64,000 nt of DNA from Korobacter sp963703075 (GTDB taxonomy: Bacteria; Acidobacteriota; Terriglobia; Terriglobales; Acidobacteriaceae), in assembly GCA_963703075.1 (NCBI GenBank), contig OY969786.1, forward strand, positions 2,604,001 through 2,668,000, in the 5' to 3' direction. A program made the translations under genes and the position numbers. The stretch's first letter is position 1. Every line of letters starts with the position of its first letter. Below are positions 46,233-56,190 of the stretch, piece after piece. The notes beneath the pieces are model-generated. The model was not told where the DNA came from. It saw only the letters and a program-made list of their open reading frames with translations, and ran no database searches.

Positions 46233-46975
46233 TGCGCAGCCTCGCCGTTTTCAACCCCTTCGGGCGCGGGGCTGTCCTCAGCCTTTACAGGCTTCTTCGG
46301 CACCATGATGAAAAATGGGTTGATATTCTCCGTTACCAGCTTGTCGCGGTATTTGTTGATGCAACGAAGATCGGTTCGAATATTTTTCAGAATCGTGTTT
46401 TGTACTGTCTCTGCCCGTCTTGCTACTTCCAGTGCCAGATCGGCAGCGCGGATGGCGGCTTCGGTGTGGGGTGGAGACCAATCGAAACGCGGATCGCTAT
46501 CATCCACCAGCTCGTAGTTGTCGTCATTGCGTTTTAGAATCGGTTCCTGGGCTGCAAGTACAGGAACGATCTCCAGGATGCTTCTTGGCAAGGACGCAGG
46601 GCGGGGATGCTGCGTTGCCTCGGTTGCCGTTTCAACAATCACGTTCGGGTCTGGCGGGTTCTTCTGCTTAGATTTCGGCGTGGCCCGCAGTTCTTCCAGA
46701 TATATGCGAGTCTCGGACTCCCAGTCGAAGTTGGTAGCCTCGGGGATTGAAATGGGTGATTGACAGAGTAGAGCACCTTCTGGTGCCCACTTCTCAGATC
46801 CATGTACCTCGGCTTCTTTCACGAGAGCGGCGGCCTTCGAAACGGCAATGTCCCCTCGTTCCGCCTGTGAAATCAATAAGATGTTCTCAGATTTCAGAAC
46901 CGTCTGAGCGTGATCTATGGAACGCTCACTGACGTTCAGCTTGCGCGCTACGAGTTTTTTTGTGGCTTTCCACAC
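46229..46975 (-). CDS. ParB-like helix-turn-helix protein, apparently N-terminally truncated
   Basis: This 248-residue frame opens with a GTG at 46975 directly in a KorB/ParB-type HTH (ARKLNVSERSIDHAQTVLKS, then ERGDIAVSKAAALVKEAEV). In related plasmid proteins a ParB nuclease-like domain of about 100 residues precedes this; here that part is missing and the integrase region begins instead. The C-terminal 150 residues are Pro/Glu-rich then helical. It may be a relic of a partition or regulatory gene cut by integrase acquisition, or a shortened functional form. Confidence 0.58.
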   Translation of the reverse strand: MWKATKKLVARKLNVSERSIDHAQTVLKSENILLISQAERGDIAVSKAAALVKEAEVHGSEKWAPEGALLCQSPISIPEATNFDWESETRIYLEELRATPKSKQKNPPDPNVIVETATEATQHPRPASLPRSILEIVPVLAAQEPILKRNDDNYELVDDSDPRFDWSPPHTEAAIRAADLALEVARRAETVQNTILKNIRTDLRCINKYRDKLVTENINPFFIMVPKKPVKAEDSPAPEGVENGEAAQ

Positions 46976-47041
46976 CCCAAGCGCTGCAGGAGCCGCCGCC
47001 CGATCGACATGCGCGGACTGGAATGCTCCGCCTCGGCCACT

Positions 47042-48622
47042 ATGACCAGCCTACCCCAACTCGAAAAGTTACTAGTTCCGGAAGAGGCTGCGGCATTGTT
47101 GGGGATCACTGTGCGCCAACTCCTGGCGAAAGCGCGAGCCGGACGAGTGATCGGTGTAGCTATTGACCCCTTGAGCCAGCGGAAACAGTGGCGTTTCCGG
47201 GCTTCCCAACTCCCCATCTACTCGGTTGGCGCACTTCCCAGCCCCGCGTTAGAGTCCTCCTGCACGACCACAGTGCAGCAACAAAGGGGAGCAACACTAA
47301 TGGCAAGAGGACGCAAACAGTCCTACGGGTGGGTTCAAAAGAAACGGTATTCGAACGGCGCCAATTGGATTTTCCGCTGGAAGACTTCTGATGGACGCGA
47401 CGCTTGCAAAACGATCGGGCGGGTAGATGAAATCGGCGATGACGAAGATAAGGCTTTCAGGCTCGCACGGAAGATGCGGTTGACTGACCTCCCGTTCGGT
47501 GGCTTACGAATGCCTGCCCATGCCAGCGCTGGAGTCGTCGCGACGTCAGCGATCACTTCCCAGATACAAGGAGATAGGGTTTTCAGCGAACTGGCAGACT
47601 TTTACGAGAAGAACGGTCTGCCGTTCCACCAGAAAACCGGCGACGCCAAGTGTAAGGGTACGCAGCTCACCTATCGATATCATTTGGACTCGCACATCCG
47701 TCCGCGGTGGGATGCCGTCATGGCATCTAGCATCGCGCCCATCGATGTTGAATCCTGGCTGCGCGGATTGCATGACGATCAGGACTACAACTGGCAAACC
47801 GTCACGAAAGTGAAGACGATTATGGCAGTGGTCTTCAAGTTCGCTATCCGCAAAAAATACTGGACCGGTCTGAATCCCATAGACCGAGATGCGATCTCCC
47901 TTCCGGCCCACGACGACCCCGAGATTGACTCCGACACAGGAAAGGAAATCACCGACCCGGTCCTGACCATACCGCAAGTCTTTCAACTCGCCGCATCCGT
48001 GGGCCGCGGTTCTTACCCTCAATGTGCTACTCGGCTGGCCGTTCTTCTGTGTGGCACGACCGGACTTCGTATTTCGGAAGCGATGGCCTTGACCTGGGGT
48101 GCGGTCGAGTGGGACATCACCTTGGAGCGGGGCAAGAAGATTCCGCCCCACATCCGCATCTACCAAACCTATCGGATGGGCGAAGTGCAGAATCGAACCA
48201 AGAGCCGTCGCAGCCGCCGCAATATTCCACTTTGCGATCAGCTAGCGTGTGAGCTCAAAGCGTGGCTCAGTGGAGTGAACGGCTGGACAGAAAAGCATGA
48301 GCGAATTCCTCTACCTGGCGACTTCGTCTTTGCCAGTCCCCGAGCCCGCAACGGCCCTAGCCATCCGTTGTGGGGGCAAACCTTGAACGAGCGTTATCTG
48401 AAGCCAGCAGCCCTAAAGTTAGGCTTCATCACCCAAGAGGAAAAGTTTGGCTGGCATCGGCTTCGCCATTCTGCGCTTAGCGAAATCGCTGACCCGGAGA
48501 TCGCCTGCGCGGTGGCAGGTCATTCCGATTCGAGAATCACCCGGGACGTCTACCGTCACGGCGATCTAGATGAGCAGTTAGTAGCCCTAAGCGGTCTGTG
48601 TGAAGCGGGAAGAAAAGGTTGA
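47042..48622 (+). CDS. Tyrosine recombinase (island integrase) with N-terminal HTH segment
   Basis: From the ATG at 47042 the protein has 526 residues. Residues 1-60 (LVPEEAAALLGITVRQLLAK) look like an excisionase-type HTH. The integrase proper starts near MARGRKQSYGWVQKKRYSNG (ATG 47300, which has its own ribosome site aggggag). The catalytic set is seen: Arg in GTTGLRISEAMALTWG, HRLRHSALSEI, the box AGHSDSRIT and the Tyr of DVYRHGDLDEQL. Its 3' end is about 120 bases from the tRNA-Val 3' end, the usual place for an integrase that recombines at a tRNA. Whether the first 86 residues are made as part of it is undecided. Confidence 0.88.
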   Translation: MTSLPQLEKLLVPEEAAALLGITVRQLLAKARAGRVIGVAIDPLSQRKQWRFRASQLPIYSVGALPSPALESSCTTTVQQQRGATLMARGRKQSYGWVQKKRYSNGANWIFRWKTSDGRDACKTIGRVDEIGDDEDKAFRLARKMRLTDLPFGGLRMPAHASAGVVATSAITSQIQGDRVFSELADFYEKNGLPFHQKTGDAKCKGTQLTYRYHLDSHIRPRWDAVMASSIAPIDVESWLRGLHDDQDYNWQTVTKVKTIMAVVFKFAIRKKYWTGLNPIDRDAISLPAHDDPEIDSDTGKEITDPVLTIPQVFQLAASVGRGSYPQCATRLAVLLCGTTGLRISEAMALTWGAVEWDITLERGKKIPPHIRIYQTYRMGEVQNRTKSRRSRRNIPLCDQLACELKAWLSGVNGWTEKHERIPLPGDFVFASPRARNGPSHPLWGQTLNERYLKPAALKLGFITQEEKFGWHRLRHSALSEIADPEIACAVAGHSDSRITRDVYRHGDLDEQLVALSGLCEAGRKG

Positions 48623-48633
48623 GATCGGGATGC

Positions 48634-48666
48634 AAAAGCGGGACTCCCGTTTCAGCTCCCGCTTTT
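48634..48666 (+). terminator. Hairpin terminator after the integrase
   Basis: A perfect 10-base inverted repeat (aaaagcggga / tcccgctttt) with a 13-base loop ends in a T run (tttt). It follows the integrase stop by about 12 bases and precedes the tRNA gene on the other strand. Confidence 0.68.
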
Positions 48667-48740
48667 GGCTCCCGTAAAATCGACGCTAGTTTTATCTTCT
48701 GTCGAATGGCTAAGCTGAATAATTCTTGGAACTTGCGGGA

Positions 48741-48785
48741 TGGTGGGCGCTGCAGGATTCGAACCTGCGACTTCCACCGTGTGAA
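48741..48785. other. Predicted attachment site at the tRNA-Val 3' end
   Basis: Integrases of this type usually recombine in the T arm or anticodon arm of a tRNA and leave a direct repeat of the tRNA 3' part at the far end of the island. I saw no second copy in the window, so the other end is probably left of position 1. Confidence 0.45.
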
Positions 48786-48815
48786 GGTGGCACTCTACCG
48801 CTGAGTTAAGCGCCC
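48741..48815 (-). tRNA. tRNA-Val (anticodon CAC)
   Basis: The minus strand folds as a full tRNA: acceptor stem gggcgct/agcgccc with discriminator A and encoded CCA, anticodon stem ccacc/ggtgg with loop ttcacac (anticodon CAC), and T arm gcaggttcgaatcctgc. Its 3' end faces the integrase, so it is the probable integration target of the island. Confidence 0.93.
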
Positions 48816-48913
48816 CAAAATGAGGATCGAACTGGTCTAATTTAACAGACTGGCACAGAGGCCGCCAAGCCGATGCAGCTTCGCCGACTGGAAGAGACAT
48901 CTAAGGAATCGCC

Positions 48914-50758
48914 ATGGCACTCGAGGAATATCAGCGGAAACGTCGCTTCACCGACACCCCAGAGCCTCCGCCGAAGGTTGAGCTGAGCGAAGGACATCGC
49001 TTCGTGGTGCAGAAGCACCGCGCCACGCGCCTGCATTATGACTTCCGACTGGAAATGGATGGCGTGTTGAAATCGTGGGCGGTGCCGAAGGGGCCGTCGC
49101 TCGATCCCGCCGACAAACGGCTGGCCATGGCAGTGGAAGACCATCCGGTTTCGTATCTCCAATTCGAGGGCACCATCCCCGAAGGCAATTATGGAGCGGG
49201 CACGGTAATGGTGTGGGACATCGGTACGTGGGAGCCGATGGGCGATCCGCACGCGATGCTCGCCAAAGGCGATCTCAAGTTCCGCCTCAAGGGCGAAAAA
49301 CTGCATGGCGAGTTCGTGCTCGCGCACATGAAGTCGCGTAGGCCCGGAAGCAAAGGCACGGAGTGGCTGCTGATCAAGCATCGCGACGACCAGGTGCAGC
49401 CCGGCTACGATATCGACAAGTACGACTACTCCGTGCTGACCAAGCGTTCGCTCGACGAGATTGCCGGCGACAAGAAATCTGCCGAGTGGAAGAGCAGCCG
49501 TCCAGCCGCAAACGCTGCGCCGAAGAAGAACGAGTGGCTGGCTGAGTCGATCAAGAAGGCGGATCGTAAGGCAGCCAAGAAGGCACCGGCCAAAACTCCC
49601 GCCAAAGCTACGGCGACATCCGCAAAACCTTCGTCGGAGAAGAAGGCGGCAAAATCGGCTGCAAAGAAATCAGCGAAAAAGAAATCCAAGGACGCCCACC
49701 CTGCGGAACTCGCGGCGATCAAAGGCGCACGCCTTGCAGCGATGCCAGAGCAGATTCGGCCGATGCTGGCCACGCTGGTGGATGAGCCTTTCGCAGATCC
49801 GCGCTGGATTTACGAGATCAAGTGGGATGGCTACCGCGCGCTGACATTCATCAAGGACGGCAGGTTGCGCTTCGTCTCGCGCAACGGAAATGACCTGACT
49901 AACGCGTATCCCGAGCTCCACGGAATTGCCACGAGCGTCCAGGCGGAGAATGCAATCTTGGATGGCGAGATTGTGGCACTCGATGCCGAGGGCCGCTCGT
50001 CGTTCAGCCTGATGCAGCAGCGCACCGGCATTGGCGAAGGCGGACGGCGCACCGGCAAAGGAAACACTTCGATCCCGGTACAGTATTACGTCTTCGATCT
50101 CCTCTACCTCGATGGCTACGATCTCACGCGGGTTTCGCTGGAGGAGCGGAAACGGCTGTTGAGCCAGATCATCGCGCCCAGCCAGGAACTACGTCTCTCG
50201 GAGCATTTCGACGACGGGCTTGCGCTTTATGAAGCGGCGCGCGAACGTGGGCTGGAGGGGATCGTCGCCAAGCGTCGCGATGGCTGCTACCTGACCAAGC
50301 GTACCCGCGAGTGGCTGAAGATCAAGATGACGCTACGCCAGGAGTGCGTGATCGGCGGCTATACCGACCCCAAGGGAAGCCGCGAGAACTTCGGATCGCT
50401 CGTACTCGGACTTTATGACAACAAGGGAAAACTTGTTCCGGTAGGCCAAGCGGGTAGCGGGTTCACGGCCCAGAGCCACGCCGCCATGTGGAAGCAACTG
50501 GAAAAGCTCACCAGCAAAACCTCACCGTTCGCCACCAAGCCCGACAGCACGCGGCGCATGCATTACGTGAAACCTGAACTGGTGGCGGAGATCAAGTTCA
50601 CAGAGTGGACGCATGAAGGCCAGAGCGGACAAGTAAAGATGCGGGCCCCGGTGTTCCAGGGCTTGCGTACCGACAAGTCTCCGCAGGAATGCGTCTTCGA
50701 CTTTGCGAAATCGACGAAAACGGAAGTGAAGAAAGCGGAGAGCGGCGAAGCGGCGTGA
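48914..50758 (+). CDS. ligD: LigD-type ATP-dependent DNA ligase with 3'-phosphoesterase domain
   Basis: A 614-residue protein of bacterial non-homologous end joining. Residues about 20-180 are the phosphoesterase domain (RFVVQKHRATRLHYDFRLEM, FEGTIPEGNYGAGTV). A Lys/Ala-rich linker follows (about 190-250). Residues about 265-600 are the ligase with nucleotidyl site YEIKWDGYRAL (Lys303) and OB domain ending in KMRAPVFQGLR. The polymerase/primase domain of full LigD is absent, and no Ku gene is in this window. The ribosome site aagga precedes the start. It lies outside the island, just beyond the tRNA. Confidence 0.92.
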   Translation: MALEEYQRKRRFTDTPEPPPKVELSEGHRFVVQKHRATRLHYDFRLEMDGVLKSWAVPKGPSLDPADKRLAMAVEDHPVSYLQFEGTIPEGNYGAGTVMVWDIGTWEPMGDPHAMLAKGDLKFRLKGEKLHGEFVLAHMKSRRPGSKGTEWLLIKHRDDQVQPGYDIDKYDYSVLTKRSLDEIAGDKKSAEWKSSRPAANAAPKKNEWLAESIKKADRKAAKKAPAKTPAKATATSAKPSSEKKAAKSAAKKSAKKKSKDAHPAELAAIKGARLAAMPEQIRPMLATLVDEPFADPRWIYEIKWDGYRALTFIKDGRLRFVSRNGNDLTNAYPELHGIATSVQAENAILDGEIVALDAEGRSSFSLMQQRTGIGEGGRRTGKGNTSIPVQYYVFDLLYLDGYDLTRVSLEERKRLLSQIIAPSQELRLSEHFDDGLALYEAARERGLEGIVAKRRDGCYLTKRTREWLKIKMTLRQECVIGGYTDPKGSRENFGSLVLGLYDNKGKLVPVGQAGSGFTAQSHAAMWKQLEKLTSKTSPFATKPDSTRRMHYVKPELVAEIKFTEWTHEGQSGQVKMRAPVFQGLRTDKSPQECVFDFAKSTKTEVKKAESGEAA

Positions 50759-50870
50759 GTCAAAACCGGGTATCGGCTGTCAGCCGTCAGGTAAATCGGA
50801 AACGCTTTCGGCATGGGCGCGGAGATTGCGCCTTTGCTGTACCTGAACGCGGAGAGCCGACGGCGGCTCG

Positions 50871-51869
50871 CTACTTAATGTCCTTCATGTTCAGCAGGGA
50901 GCCGTAATCGTGCCCTTGGGCATCCTGGGCACGGGCCACGACGGAAGTGAAGATGTCGCGCACCTCAGGCCATTTTGCGATAGCGGCTTTCATGAGTCCC
51001 ATGTTCGCGCTGAAGGCTGCGGTCGTATCGGATGCGTCCGGCACTTTCTGTTTCAACACCAGCGACATTCCATCCTGCACGGGCAGCGGCAGAGCCGAGG
51101 TCATTTGATAATTCTTGCCGTCGGGACCGGTCAACGTAACCGCGTCGGAGAGCGGGATGTCGTTGGGCGTATTGGCCTGCGTCTCGTCGTAGAGCTTATC
51201 GAGGGTGGGGGTGGTCATGAAGGGTACCGGCGCCAGCAGTTCACGGGCCTGCACGTAATAGAAGAAAGCGTTGTGCTTCTGGCCTTTGGCGGCGAATTGT
51301 TTTGCCTGCTGCCAGTACCAGTCGCCATCATGCCCGTTGGCGGTGGTTTGCTTCACGTAGAAGCCGGCAATTTTCCAGGCGCTGCTCAAATCCTGGAGAA
51401 CCACCGCGAGGGTAGCGGGCGTCTTGCCGTGCCCTTCCTCGATCACCACGGCGTACTTCCCTGCCGGAAGACTCGTCAGGACAAAGCCGGTTCGGTCAGA
51501 GGAGTTGAAGATGCCGCAGAAAAACTCGGCTCGCTCCACGGTTCCGGTATCGGTGGAGGCATCGAGCAGATACACGCCTTTCAAGGTCGGGGGACTGTCG
51601 GCCAGGTTCGACTTGTTGTCAGTGACCGCCTGCTCCACCCCGCCGAAGGAACTGGCTAAGGACGGAATGGCATTCGCCTTCAGCCCATAGACATTGCCCT
51701 TGGCGGTCATGTCGTAAACGCTCTTCCCGGTGGTTTCCAGCGAGGCACGTGACTGGGCATCGAGTTCGGAGCCCAGCGAGCAGGTCTCGTCGGCAAAGGC
51801 GGGGGCAGCAACCAAAAGGGCGGCAAACGACAGCGTCAGAAAATTGCGGACATTCAAAATAGAATGCAT
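50871..51869 (-). CDS. Secreted protein of unknown function
   Basis: This 332-residue protein has a clear signal peptide (FLTLSFAALLVAAPAFA, cut before DETCSL). The mature part (YDMTAKGNVYGLKANAIPSL, AKQFAAKGQKHNAFFYYVQA) is soluble and includes a region resembling a repeat of helices. No enzyme motif is visible. It is convergent with ligD and likely periplasmic or extracellular. Proteins of this form are familiar from Acidobacteriota, but I cannot name a family. Confidence 0.8.
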   Translation of the reverse strand: MHSILNVRNFLTLSFAALLVAAPAFADETCSLGSELDAQSRASLETTGKSVYDMTAKGNVYGLKANAIPSLASSFGGVEQAVTDNKSNLADSPPTLKGVYLLDASTDTGTVERAEFFCGIFNSSDRTGFVLTSLPAGKYAVVIEEGHGKTPATLAVVLQDLSSAWKIAGFYVKQTTANGHDGDWYWQQAKQFAAKGQKHNAFFYYVQARELLAPVPFMTTPTLDKLYDETQANTPNDIPLSDAVTLTGPDGKNYQMTSALPLPVQDGMSLVLKQKVPDASDTTAAFSANMGLMKAAIAKWPEVRDIFTSVVARAQDAQGHDYGSLLNMKDIK

Positions 51870-52024
51870 AGCTTAGTCATTGTGCTCTAGAGCTTATCAG
51901 CCCTGCAAGCGGCTATTCTGGATAGATGCATCCCCGGCCGATTCCGATGTTTGGCGCGATTTTGCCGAAAGCGGGTAGAATGGGCGAACGCTCCCAGAGC
52001 ACTCCGGGGCGCGTCTAATCTCTT

Positions 52025-52879
52025 ATGGTACGCCGCTGGATTTCGCCGGGATTCTTGATGTTAGCGCTCGGTTGCGTGGCCGGCAGCGCTACGGCGCAGC
52101 AACCGGCTGCGCAGACGCCCCCAAGCCCGGCGGCCGCCAGTTCCACTGCCAATCCGGCGAGCACTACAACACCCCCCGTCCACCACGCCAAGCGGCCCAA
52201 GAAAAAAGAGGTTGCGCCGGTTCAAGCGCCGCCGCCTCCACCCCCGCCGACCCCGGAACAGTCGCCGGCAGGGACGCCGGTGGTGAGCTACGAGCAGGGC
52301 CAGCTTACGATCCATTCCGAGAATTCGACCTTGAGCTCCATTTTGAATGCGGTCAAAAGCAGCCTGGGGGCAAGCGTGGAGGCGCCAGGCAGCACGGCTT
52401 CCGACCGTATCGCCACCCAGATTGGGCCGGGAGATCCGCGCGATGTGCTCAGCACGCTCCTGAATAACAGCAAGTATGACTTCATCCTGATGGGCGCGCC
52501 CGGTAGTCCAACTTCGGTGGAGAAGATCATTCTGACCGCGCGGGCTGCGGGTGTCCCGGCGGCGGCAGCCGCTGCACCCGTGAATAAGCCTGCTGCGAGC
52601 TTCCAGACCCAGGGCCAGATCCCGGAAGACCAGGACGTTCCCGATTCGGAGATTCCGGACGACGCCAACCAGCCGGAGCAGCCTCCGCCGCCGACCGACC
52701 CAGAGCAAGCGAACCCGCAGGCACAGCCGCAGGCGACCCCCAATGGCCAAGCCGAGGGCGATCAGCAGAACCCCAACCAGGCGAAATCGCCGGAGCAGTT
52801 GCTCCAGGAACTGCAGCGCATGCAGCAGCAGCAACAACAGCAGCAGCAACAACAGCCGCCGAACGAAAGTCCTGAGTAA
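52025..52879 (+). CDS. Secreted STN-domain protein with Pro- and Gln-rich flanks
   Basis: A 284-residue protein with signal peptide (FLMLALGCVAGSATAQQ). A Pro-rich segment follows. A secretin/TonB short N-terminal (STN) domain comes next: GQLTIHSENSTLSSILNAVK, DRIATQIGPGDPRDVLSTLL, then DFILMGAPGSP. The last 90 residues are Pro/Gln/Asn-rich and end in a run of Gln (52820-52857). STN domains occur in type II/IV secretins and TonB receptors; here the domain stands alone. It probably acts in the periplasm. The 263-residue open frame on the opposite strand is a composition artefact. Confidence 0.78.
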   Translation: MVRRWISPGFLMLALGCVAGSATAQQPAAQTPPSPAAASSTANPASTTTPPVHHAKRPKKKEVAPVQAPPPPPPPTPEQSPAGTPVVSYEQGQLTIHSENSTLSSILNAVKSSLGASVEAPGSTASDRIATQIGPGDPRDVLSTLLNNSKYDFILMGAPGSPTSVEKIILTARAAGVPAAAAAAPVNKPAASFQTQGQIPEDQDVPDSEIPDDANQPEQPPPPTDPEQANPQAQPQATPNGQAEGDQQNPNQAKSPEQLLQELQRMQQQQQQQQQQQPPNESPE

Positions 52880-52903
52880 AGAATTGTCGCGAGGAAGGAA
52901 AAG

Positions 52904-53077
52904 CTAGTCGCCGGCGGAGTGTGCGGCGGCGGCTTGGGCTACGCCCGGTGCAGTCTCGCGGCGATCCGCGAAAGCATTGAGAATCCCACAGATGGCAGCA
53001 TAGCCTGCACCGATGCCGATGCAAAACGCGAGGCTGATGGTGAGCAATAGAGTTAAAAGTGCAAGTAAAGCTTTCAT
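52904..53077 (-). CDS. Small single-pass membrane protein
   Basis: A 57-residue gene: ATG at 53077-53075, stop at 52904. The N-terminal two thirds are strongly hydrophobic (MKALLALLTLLLTISLAFCI, then GIGAGYAAICGILNAF) and a short polar tail follows (ADRRETAPGVAQ). The GAGYAAI-type pattern resembles small conserved membrane proteins I associate with Acidobacteriota. It is too short for usual gene finders and may be missed. Function unknown. Confidence 0.6.
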   Translation of the reverse strand: MKALLALLTLLLTISLAFCIGIGAGYAAICGILNAFADRRETAPGVAQAAAAHSAGD

Positions 53078-53330
53078 AAAGGGATCAATGCTGCCTTTTA
53101 AAGATGCCCGTTCAAATGCGGCTGTTGCAACCAGTCATCAAGCAGTGAACTTACTCTACCCTGCGTTGACGCTTGCCGATGTTGCCGAATAAGATACTTG
53201 AGCACCCTTTTGCAAGTTCATTCTAGGACGAACTCGTCTGATTCCGCTCATTACGTCAGGCCGAGACCCTTGGGGTTCCAGTTCATCCGCTGGGTTCTAG
53301 ATCGGCGGGCCGGGTTGCAAGCTTCACACG

Positions 53331-56181
53331 ATGGCCATCTCCAAAATCACGGTGCGCGGCGCGCGCCAGCACAATCTCAAGAACATTAACGTCGAGATCC
53401 CGCGGAATACGCTCACCGTCATTACCGGCCTGAGCGGCTCGGGAAAATCGTCGTTGGCCTTCGATACCATCTACGCCGAGGGACAGCGCCGGTACGTCGA
53501 AACTCTCTCGGCATACGCGCGCCAATTCCTGGACCAGATGGAACGCCCGGACGTCGACTCCATCGATGGCCTCAGCCCGGCGATTTCCATCGAGCAGAAG
53601 ACGACCAGCCGCAGCCCCCGTTCGACTGTTGGGACCATCACGGAGATCTACGACTACCTGCGCTTGCTGTATGCCTCGATTGGCATACCGCATTGCCCAC
53701 AGTGCGGTCGCGCGATTTCGCGCCAGTCAGTGGATCAGATCGTTACCCGCGTGCTGGAGTTGAAACCTGAAGACCGGGTGATGCTGCTGGCGCCGATCGT
53801 CCGAGGACGCAAGGGCGAGTTCAAGAAGGAACTGGAAAAACTTGCGCAGCATGGATTTACTCGCGCGCGGATCGATGGCGAGCTGCGCAACATTGCGGAC
53901 GAAGAGATCAAGCTCGACAAACGGAAGAACCACACCATCGAGGTCGTGATCGACCGCCTGCTGGTAAAACCGGGGATTGAGAAGCGCCTGGCAGCGTCCG
54001 TCGATCTCGCCATGAAACTGGGCAGCGGCCTGGTGCAGGTTGCGGTGGTCGGGGGCGAAGAGCACCTCTTCTCCTCTCGGCTGGCCTGCCCGCAGTGCGG
54101 TATCAGCGTTCCCCAACTCGAGCCGCGCTCGTTTTCCTTCAATAGCGTGTACGGCGCCTGCCCGGAGTGTCACGGCCTGGGCAGCAAGTACGATTTCGAT
54201 CCTGCAAAGGTAATCGTCGATTGGTCAAAACCCTTGCTCGACGGCGGGCTTGGCCCGGGCTCCGCCTCCGGCAATTTGCTTCGAATGTTGGAGCTGACGG
54301 CCAACGCTTACGGGTTCGATCTCGGACTTCCGTTTGAGCAGCTTCCCACGAAGACACAAAACCTGATTCTTTATGTGCCCGACCAATGGGGACGGCAAGC
54401 GAAGCGGCTTCAAAGGGGTTCTCTCCTACCTTAAACAAAACCTTGAAGAGAGCTCCTCGGAGGGTTACCGCGATTGGCTGCTGGGTTATATGTCGCCAAC
54501 CGAGTGTCCGACCTGCCACGGTAAACGGCTGCGGCCGGAATCGCTGGCGGTAAAAGTGAACGGCATGTCGATCGCGGATTTCACCGCGCTGCCGGTCGCC
54601 CGGTCGTTGGAAGCCGCAAAGAAGATCAAGCTCACCGAGCGCGAAGACAAAATCGCCGGCCGCGTGCTGAGAGAGATCGGCGAGCGCCTTGGCTTTCTCC
54701 ACCACGTGGGCCTGGGCTACCTTTCGCTTAACCGCTCGGCCGCAACCCTCTCGGGAGGCGAAGGCCAGCGCATTCGCCTGGCCACGCAGATCGGGTCAAA
54801 ACTTCGTGGAGTACTTTATGTTTTGGACGAGCCCTCAATCGGCCTCCACCACCGCGACAATGACCGCCTGATCACCGCGCTGGAAGAGTTGCGCGACCTG
54901 GGCAACACCGTGCTGGTGGTGGAGCATGATGAAGAGACGATTCGCCGCGCTGATTACGTTGTGGACCTTGGACCAGGAGCCGGACGGCATGGGGGCGGGT
55001 TAGTCGCCAGCGGAACGCCGGGTGAGGTCGAAGCCGTTCCTGAGTCGCTGACCGGGCAGTACATTTCCGGCAAAAAGAATATTGGAATCCGGCACCAGCG
55101 GCGAGCGCCCGGCGACAAAGCGATTACCATCCTCGGCGCCCGCGAAAATAACCTGAAGCACCTCGACGTTACCTTCCCGCTCGGGGTGATGAACGTGGTC
55201 ACGGGGGTCTCGGGGTCGGGCAAATCAACTCTCGTTAACGACATTCTCTATCGCGCCCTGGCGCAGAAGCTTTACCGCTCGCGCGAAGAGGCGGGCGCGC
55301 ACAAGTCGATTACCGGGGCGGAGAACATCGACAAGGTCATTCGCATCGACCAATCGCCGATTGGCCGGACGCCGCGTTCAAATCCCGCCACCTATACCGG
55401 CGTCTTCTCGAATATTCGCGAGCTCTATGCCATGCTGCCGGAGTCGCGCGAGCGCGGATACAAGGCGGGACGGTTCTCCTTCAACGTGACCGGCGGCCGT
55501 TGCGAGGCCTGCCAGGGGGAGGGCCAGCGGCGCATCGAGATGAACTTCCTGCCGGATGTGTACGTGCTGTGCGAGGTCTGCGGCGGCCGCCGCTACAACC
55601 ACGAAACCCTGGCGGTAAAGTACAAGGGCTATAGCATTGCCGACCTGCTGGAACTGCCAGTGGCCGACGCGCTCAACGTGCTCGAGGCCATCCCGCAGGT
55701 AAAGCAGCGGCTGCAAACCCTGGTCGACGTCGGGCTGGGATACATCCATCTCGGCCAATCGGCAGTGACCCTCTCCGGGGGCGAAGCCCAGCGCATCAAA
55801 CTTTCGCGGGAACTGAGCAAGCGCCAGACGGGCAAAACTTTGTACCTGCTGGATGAGCCGACGACGGGGCTGCACTTCGAGGACGTAAACAAGCTGCTTG
55901 ACGTCCTGCACCGGCTGACAGACCTCGGCAACACCATCATCATCATCGAACACAACATGGACGTCATCCGCAATGCCGACTGGCTCATCGATCTGGGGCC
56001 GGAGGGTGGTGAGGAAGGCGGAAAAATTGTGGCACAAGGGACACCCGAACAGGTGTCTAAGATAAAGAAGAGCTATACCGGCCAGGCCCTGGCGCAATCG
56101 TTGAAGAACAGCGTCGTCCGGGCCCAGCCGGCGGCGGAGGCAGCTCTGCCGAAGCCGCGCAGCACCGCAGTCAACGGGTAA
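53331..56181 (+). CDS. uvrA: UvrA, excinuclease ABC subunit A (frame broken near 54390)
   Basis: UvrA finds DNA damage in nucleotide excision repair. Two frames give the whole protein of about 950 residues. The first (53331-54434) has Walker A VITGLSGSGKSSLAFDTIYA and the first zinc finger start (CPQCGISVPQLEPRSFSF). The second (about 54373-56181) has both ABC signatures (AATLSGGEGQRIRLATQIGS, VTLSGGEAQRIKLSRELSKR), the second Walker A GVSGSGKSTLVND and the zinc finger CEACQGEGQRR/CEVCGGRRYN. The frames join near 54380-54395. As uvrA is a core gene, the break is probably a sequencing error. Confidence 0.9.
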
Positions 56182-56190
56182 ACTTCCGAC

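Noticed and set aside
1..48622. CRISPR array
   Set aside because: I saw no regularly spaced direct repeats and no cas genes.
50910..51659. 249-residue plus-strand frame
   Set aside because: Antisense to a secreted protein with a clear signal peptide; its composition is that of a mirror frame.
52061..52852. 263-residue minus-strand frame rich in Leu and Arg
   Set aside because: It mirrors the Gln/Pro-rich STN-domain gene and starts with a Leu run that is just the complement of the Gln run.
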